Below, in pieces: positions 32,974 to 36,867 of a stretch of 36,867 bases of DNA. A program made the translations under genes and the position numbers. The DNA is from Pleurobrachia bachei. Lineage: Eukaryota > Ctenophora > Tentaculata > Cydippida > Pleurobrachiidae. The stretch lies in assembly GCA_000695325.1 (NCBI GenBank), contig AVPN01000017.1:70107-106973 (forward strand). Direction: 5' to 3'. Below the pieces are notes generated by a model, which was given only the letters and a program-made list of their open reading frames with translations, was not told where the DNA came from and did no database searches. Numbering within the stretch: position 1 is the stretch's first letter; every line of letters starts with the position of its first letter.

Positions 32974-34613
32974 TGGGACTGTCATGATATATTAACAAGT
33001 TTTGGGATATGTTATAGGGGTACAGTAGCTGTAGATGAGTTTGTCGCAATGTGCATGCTCAAGAGAGAAGATAAGTTATTTACTAAAGTGCATTGTTGTC
33101 ACATACACATGTTAGTGCTAGACGCACACACAGTATTGATACATAAATTTTACTATTTATTTTTGATATTTCTAAAAACAGAACCCTTTTATTTGGTTCA
33201 ATGGACCCACCATTGGAAGCTGGAAAGAGTGACCGTAAACGCGACAACATCCCTTATGTATTGTAAATAGATTAGAAGAGCGACTGCCTCGACGCCTCAC
33301 TGTCCAATCTCTCCATGTCTGACGCCGTGGTTCACATCTGAGAACACTTTCTGTCGCCTGACAGATTCCCGACCTGTATGGCGCCATACCCCATTTGACA
33401 GAGCGCTCAGATGGGATCGCGGCGCAAGGCAGATTCCCGACAGATCTCTCCGGCTTCCTTTTATCGATTCCAAAGAGCAAACCTCAGATTTTCTTAAGTA
33501 ACATTAAATCAAGAACTTATAAACAGATTCTTAAGACTGTGGTAAAAAGATTCAGAATTAATAATTGAGAAAGATACAAAGAGAATTATTCATCTCTCAC
33601 TTTTCTTGTATCTCCAGAGACTGCTAGTTCCTGACACAATCTCGCAAACAGTCTTCAGCTGACCACATTTTTGTGTCACATCAATAAACCGGGAGGTTTA
33701 TACAAAAACGCCCTGGATACATATCATCATCAACACCCTATATTTGCTAATCTCTGTGAATTTTGCCTTTATGAAATAAAAAAATATATACCACTCTACC
33801 AAAAGTGTTTCTGTGGAGCTGCAGTAGAAGATTTGTGATTATTATTGAGTAATATGGACGGAGAGAAGTATATTGTACAAAAGTCTGAATTCTTCACAGG
33901 TCTGTGTGGTTAGGATCTTGGCTCATTTCCCCTGGTACAGTAGTTGATTGGTTGATTGTAGTGTTTTCATTTCAACAACGTTCACACGTTTCCGTTATGC
34001 TTCCCTGAAACGAGAAATTAAGTTAAAGTAAGAGTGGCGCGCCGTGTTTTCTCACAAAACTTGGTGGATGAACGGGGAGTACCACCAGGACCACTGGATC
34101 GGTATCGAAAATTTCCAATTCTGTCTCGTTCATTAGTTATGACGTAATATGTTCATTATTTCAACTTTCATAAATATGCTCTACAGAAAAATGTTTACAG
34201 TGTGGATTGAAATGGATGCTTGCATCGTGTTCAGCGTCAAAAAATAGCCGGGGTACCAAATTTTGGTGTCTCTACCTTGTCTGTGACGCGAGATATCGAC
34301 AATTATCGAAAACGACCAAAAGTGAGAGAAAGAGAGATTGTTACTTTCTTAATCTGGTCAACTGTTGATAAAATATCTCGCCACAGAAACTAATAGACTA
34401 CAATGCTGCTTTTCTTGTAAATATATGTGTAGTAAAATCCGCGACAACTTTCCAAATGTCTTCAAAAGTGATTTATATATTCTTTCTCCAGCTGTATATC
34501 CATGAGATTTATATTCTTTGATTTGAACTTTTGGAGCCCCTAGTTTATCTTGTCTTGAAGGGGATGTTGGGGAGATTTATAAGATTTCACTAACTATTTA
34601 GTCCTCCCTAGTT
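32974..34613. other. Spacer between the TMED2 copies
   Basis: Mostly duplicated 3' flank (to about 34013), then about 330 bases of single-copy sequence (34014-34343), then the repeated 5' flank of copy 2. The 33317-33325 sequence GTCTGACGC is the unoccupied counterpart of the target of the 63-bp element at 36053. Open frames here are short and unrecognised. Confidence 0.6.
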
Positions 34614-35729
34614 ATGACCCATTTGTTCCCGATGAAACTCATTCTCCTCCTATCCATGCTGCTGGCCAGTGCTCACTCCTTCTTCACATCTGTCGATCCT
34701 AAAACAGAAACCTGTTTCTTTGATACAGCTACCAGTGGGACTAAAATGACCTTAACATTCGAAGTGGCAGAGGGAGGGTTCCTTGATATCGATGTATCGG
34801 TAGGTTTTCAAACTTCAACCCAAAATTCCCTCCATAACTCCTAGAAAGTTTCCATTTATCTTCAACTTACCAGTGCAGCACATACTTAATAACACCTCCC
34901 ATATTTCCAGATATTTGGTCCAGAGGGAAAGTCAGTGTATAAGGGTAGCAGGGAGAGTAGTGGTAAATACGCCTTTAGTGCCTATATGGACGGGCAGTAT
35001 AAGTACTGTTTTAGTAATACAATGAGCAAGATGACTGCGAAGGTTGTCATGTTTAGTATGGATATCGGAGATGGATCTCACAAGGAGGACCATGCTGATT
35101 CTATTGACAAAGGTATTATTTGTTTGTCCAATAATAACCAGGAACTAGCAATATCAAGGTTAATCTTTATCCCGTATCTACACCCCCACTCCCCCCTCAG
35201 ATCACGATAAGCTAGCCGAGCAGTTAAGTGAGCTCCGGTCAGCTCTAGTTGGGGTGAAACACGACCAAGAATATATGGAGGTCAGGGACAGAACCCACTC
35301 TTTGAGTAAGTAATATCCCCCCTTTTATTTCTCATCTGTCTCTTGTATGCCCAAGATGAATGGGCAGTTGAAGAAAGGGAGAGAGGCACACACACACACA
35401 CACACACTCATGTGGATCGGTACACGTAACACTGAAGTCACGGGTTGAGAGAGTATGAACTGCGCGGCGCGTCCCGTCTGTACAAAGTTGAGTTGTCAGC
35501 ATAACGCGCACGACCGATCCCGTACAGGGTGCTCCAGAATTCTTGTGTCACTGTCGGTGTCAGCTGTGTGTAAATAAACAAGTTATCACATTTTCTATTT
35601 TCAGTTAACAATTCCACGAACACGAGAGTGGTTTGGTGGGCATTCTTTGAGGCATTGGTCCTACTGGCGATGTCTCTAGGTCAGATTTATTATCTAAAGC
35701 GGTTCTTTGAAGTACGGAGGGTCGTATAA
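34614..35729 (+). CDS. TMED2: TMED2-like p24 cargo receptor, copy 2
   Basis: Exons 34614-34799, 34911-35112, 35201-35305 and 35605-35729 have the same lengths (186, 202, 105, 125) and phases as copy 1, giving 205 aa. The only clear protein difference seen is Leu to Ile in the signal peptide (MKLLLLL versus MKLILLL); other changes are silent or intronic. All p24 features are kept: signal peptide, GOLD disulphide Cys pair, single TM and the FF...RRVV tail. That nearly all substitutions are silent or intronic argues that both copies are, or were until very recently, under purifying selection. This would also be expected if the two are alleles placed in tandem by assembly. Confidence 0.95.
35388..35407. 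repeat. (CA)n microsatellite in intron 3
   Basis: Longer allele of the CA run at 32632-32644. Confidence 0.9.
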
Positions 35730-36052
35730 CGGGACTGTCGTGATATATTAAGTATTAACAAGTTTTGGGGTACAGTAGCTTAGTAAAGTTTGTTGCAGTG
35801 TGCATGCATAAGAGAGAAGATATGTAAGTTATTAGTGCATTGTTGTCACATACACATGTTAGTGCTAGACGCACATCAGTATTGATACATCAATTTTATT
35901 ATTTATTTTTGATATTTCTAAAAACAGAAACCTTTTATTTGGTTCAATGGACCCACCATCGGAAGCCGGAAAGAGTGGCCGTAAGCCCGACAACTTCACA
36001 AGGATTTTCACTCACTCACTCATGTTCAATCTCTCTGTACCCTGTCCGGCGC

Positions 36053-36115
36053 TGTCAGAGCATTGGCCTGACCCTATTCTCATCGAGAACTGTGGTCAGA
36101 GCATTGGCCTGACAG
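36053..36115. mobile_element. 63-bp mini-element with 9-bp target duplication (copy 3)
   Basis: The insert starts TGTCAGAGC and ends GGCCTGACAG, so short inverted termini are formed with the flanking C. It holds two direct copies of GTCAGAGCATTGGCCTGAC around a GAGAACTGTG centre. GTCCGGCGC flanks both sides (36044-36052 and 36116-36124). The TMED2 copy-1 flank lacks the insert and has GTCTGACGC once (33317-33325). Far too short to encode anything, so it is non-autonomous. Confidence 0.85.
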
Positions 36116-36124
36116 GTCCGGCGC

Positions 36125-36867
36125 CGTGGACCCCATTCTGAGAACACTTTCTGTCGCCAGATCTGATCTCTCCGGCTTCCTTCCATCGATTCCAAAGAGC
36201 AAACCTCAGATTTTCTTTAAGTAACATTAAATCAAGAACTTATAAACAGATTCTAAAGACTGTGGTAAAAAGATTCAGAATTAATAATTGAGAAAGATAC
36301 AAAGATCATTATTCATCTCTCTCACTCTCCTTGTATCTCCAAAAACTGCCAGTTCCTGACACAATCTCGCAAACAGTCTTCAGCTGACCACATTTTTCTG
36401 TCACATAAATAAACCGGGAGGTTTATACAAAAACGCCCTGGATACATATCATCATCAACACCCTATTTGCTCTCTGTGATTTTTGCCTTTATGAAATAAA
36501 AAAATATACCACTCTACTAAAAGTTACTGTGAAGCTGTTGTAGAAGATTTGTGATTATTATTGAGTAAAATGGACGGAGAGAGAAGAAACAATATATTGT
36601 ACAAAAGTCTGAATTCTTCACAAGTCTGTGTGATTAGGATGTTGGCTCATTTCCCCTGGTGCAGTAGTTGATTGGTTGTAGTGTTTTCATTTCAACAACG
36701 TTCACACGTTTCCGTTATGCTTCCCAAAGAAATTAATTTAACCCCTTGGAACGATAATAAGCCACCTATTTACAGAATTCTGGACAACTCGCAACAATAC
36801 AGATACTTTAGGAAACATAGAATGTAGTTCTACATAATATGATGGTTAGATTATGGCTAGTAGCCAT
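36125..36867. other. 3' flank of TMED2 copy 2, no gene seen
   Basis: Matches the 3' flank of copy 1 to about 36728, then single-copy AT-rich sequence to the window end. No open frame or RNA is recognised. Confidence 0.6.

Larger units (their letters stand above)
31581..34013. repeat. ~2.4 kb tandem duplication copy 1 (TMED2-like gene)
   Basis: Begins CTTTCTTAATCTGGTCAAC, in the shared 3' flank of the USP modules, and runs through the first TMED2-like gene and its 3' flank. It is repeated from 34344 after about 330 bases of single-copy spacer. The first ~110 bases also occur at 29827-29938. Confidence 0.9.
34344..36728. repeat. ~2.4 kb tandem duplication copy 2 (TMED2-like gene)
   Basis: Copy of 31581-34013 with scattered substitutions and indels, carrying the extra 63-bp element and a longer CA repeat. 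Confidence 0.9.

Noticed and set aside
33172-33480. 102-codon minus-strand open frame after TMED2 copy 1
   Set aside because: Not preserved in the duplicate flank at 35.9-36.2 kb and no recognisable domain.

Overview
The window looks like nuclear DNA of an animal, most likely an early-branching one such as a sponge (inference). The evidence is many short GT-AG introns, animal-specific protein architectures (synaptotagmin-like C2 protein, LRR/LDL-receptor-A membrane protein, USP8/UBPY, p24/TMED2), abundant simple repeats and small inverted-repeat elements. There is no operon structure, ribosome-binding-site logic or CRISPR. Gene models were built by hand from splice motifs, exon phase and family recognition; no search was run.

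Layout. 0.4-1.9 kb: a minus-strand synaptotagmin-like gene (membrane anchor, C2A, start of C2B). 2.3-4.3 kb: a transposable element with terminal inverted repeats and TA target duplication, carrying a broken PHD-finger/pre-reverse-transcriptase reading frame. 4.46-5.70 kb: a tiny mobile repeat and a perfect pentanucleotide array. 6.2-9.3 kb: a minus-strand NUDT9-like gene whose two core exons are tandemly duplicated and whose Nudix box has lost its catalytic residues. 11.0-13.2 kb: minisatellites and a ~1.9 kb heptanucleotide array related to the pentamer. 13.55-23.54 kb: a plus-strand single-pass receptor-like gene (signal peptide, LRRs, many LDLa modules, TM helix, PPxY tail) with an internal 3.4 kb tandem duplication. 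24.58-31.53 kb: a USP8/UBPY-like deubiquitinase gene with MIT, coiled-coil, rhodanese and STAM-binding motifs, with a duplicated middle and a duplicated catalytic 3' exon set. 31.86-32.97 and 34.61-35.73 kb: two intact TMED2-like p24 cargo-receptor genes.

The dominant theme is tandem duplication. Five direct duplications of 1-3.4 kb lie in one 37 kb window, each hitting a gene or part of one, with small indels and substitutions between copies. Some are in-frame exon modules (NUDT9, USP8 middle, USP8 catalytic end), some are frame-locked (LDLa cassette), and one copies a whole gene (TMED2). They could be real recent duplications or uncollapsed haplotypes in the assembly; read depth and spanning long reads would decide. 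USP8 (endosomal deubiquitination with STAM), the PPxY-tailed receptor and TMED2 (ER-Golgi cargo) are all membrane-traffic proteins, but nothing in the sequence shows they act together.

The most distinctive small signal is a 63-bp element at 36053-36115 with a 9-bp target duplication. Its unoccupied site is preserved in the other TMED2 copy, and relatives sit at 4.5 kb and 13.4 kb.
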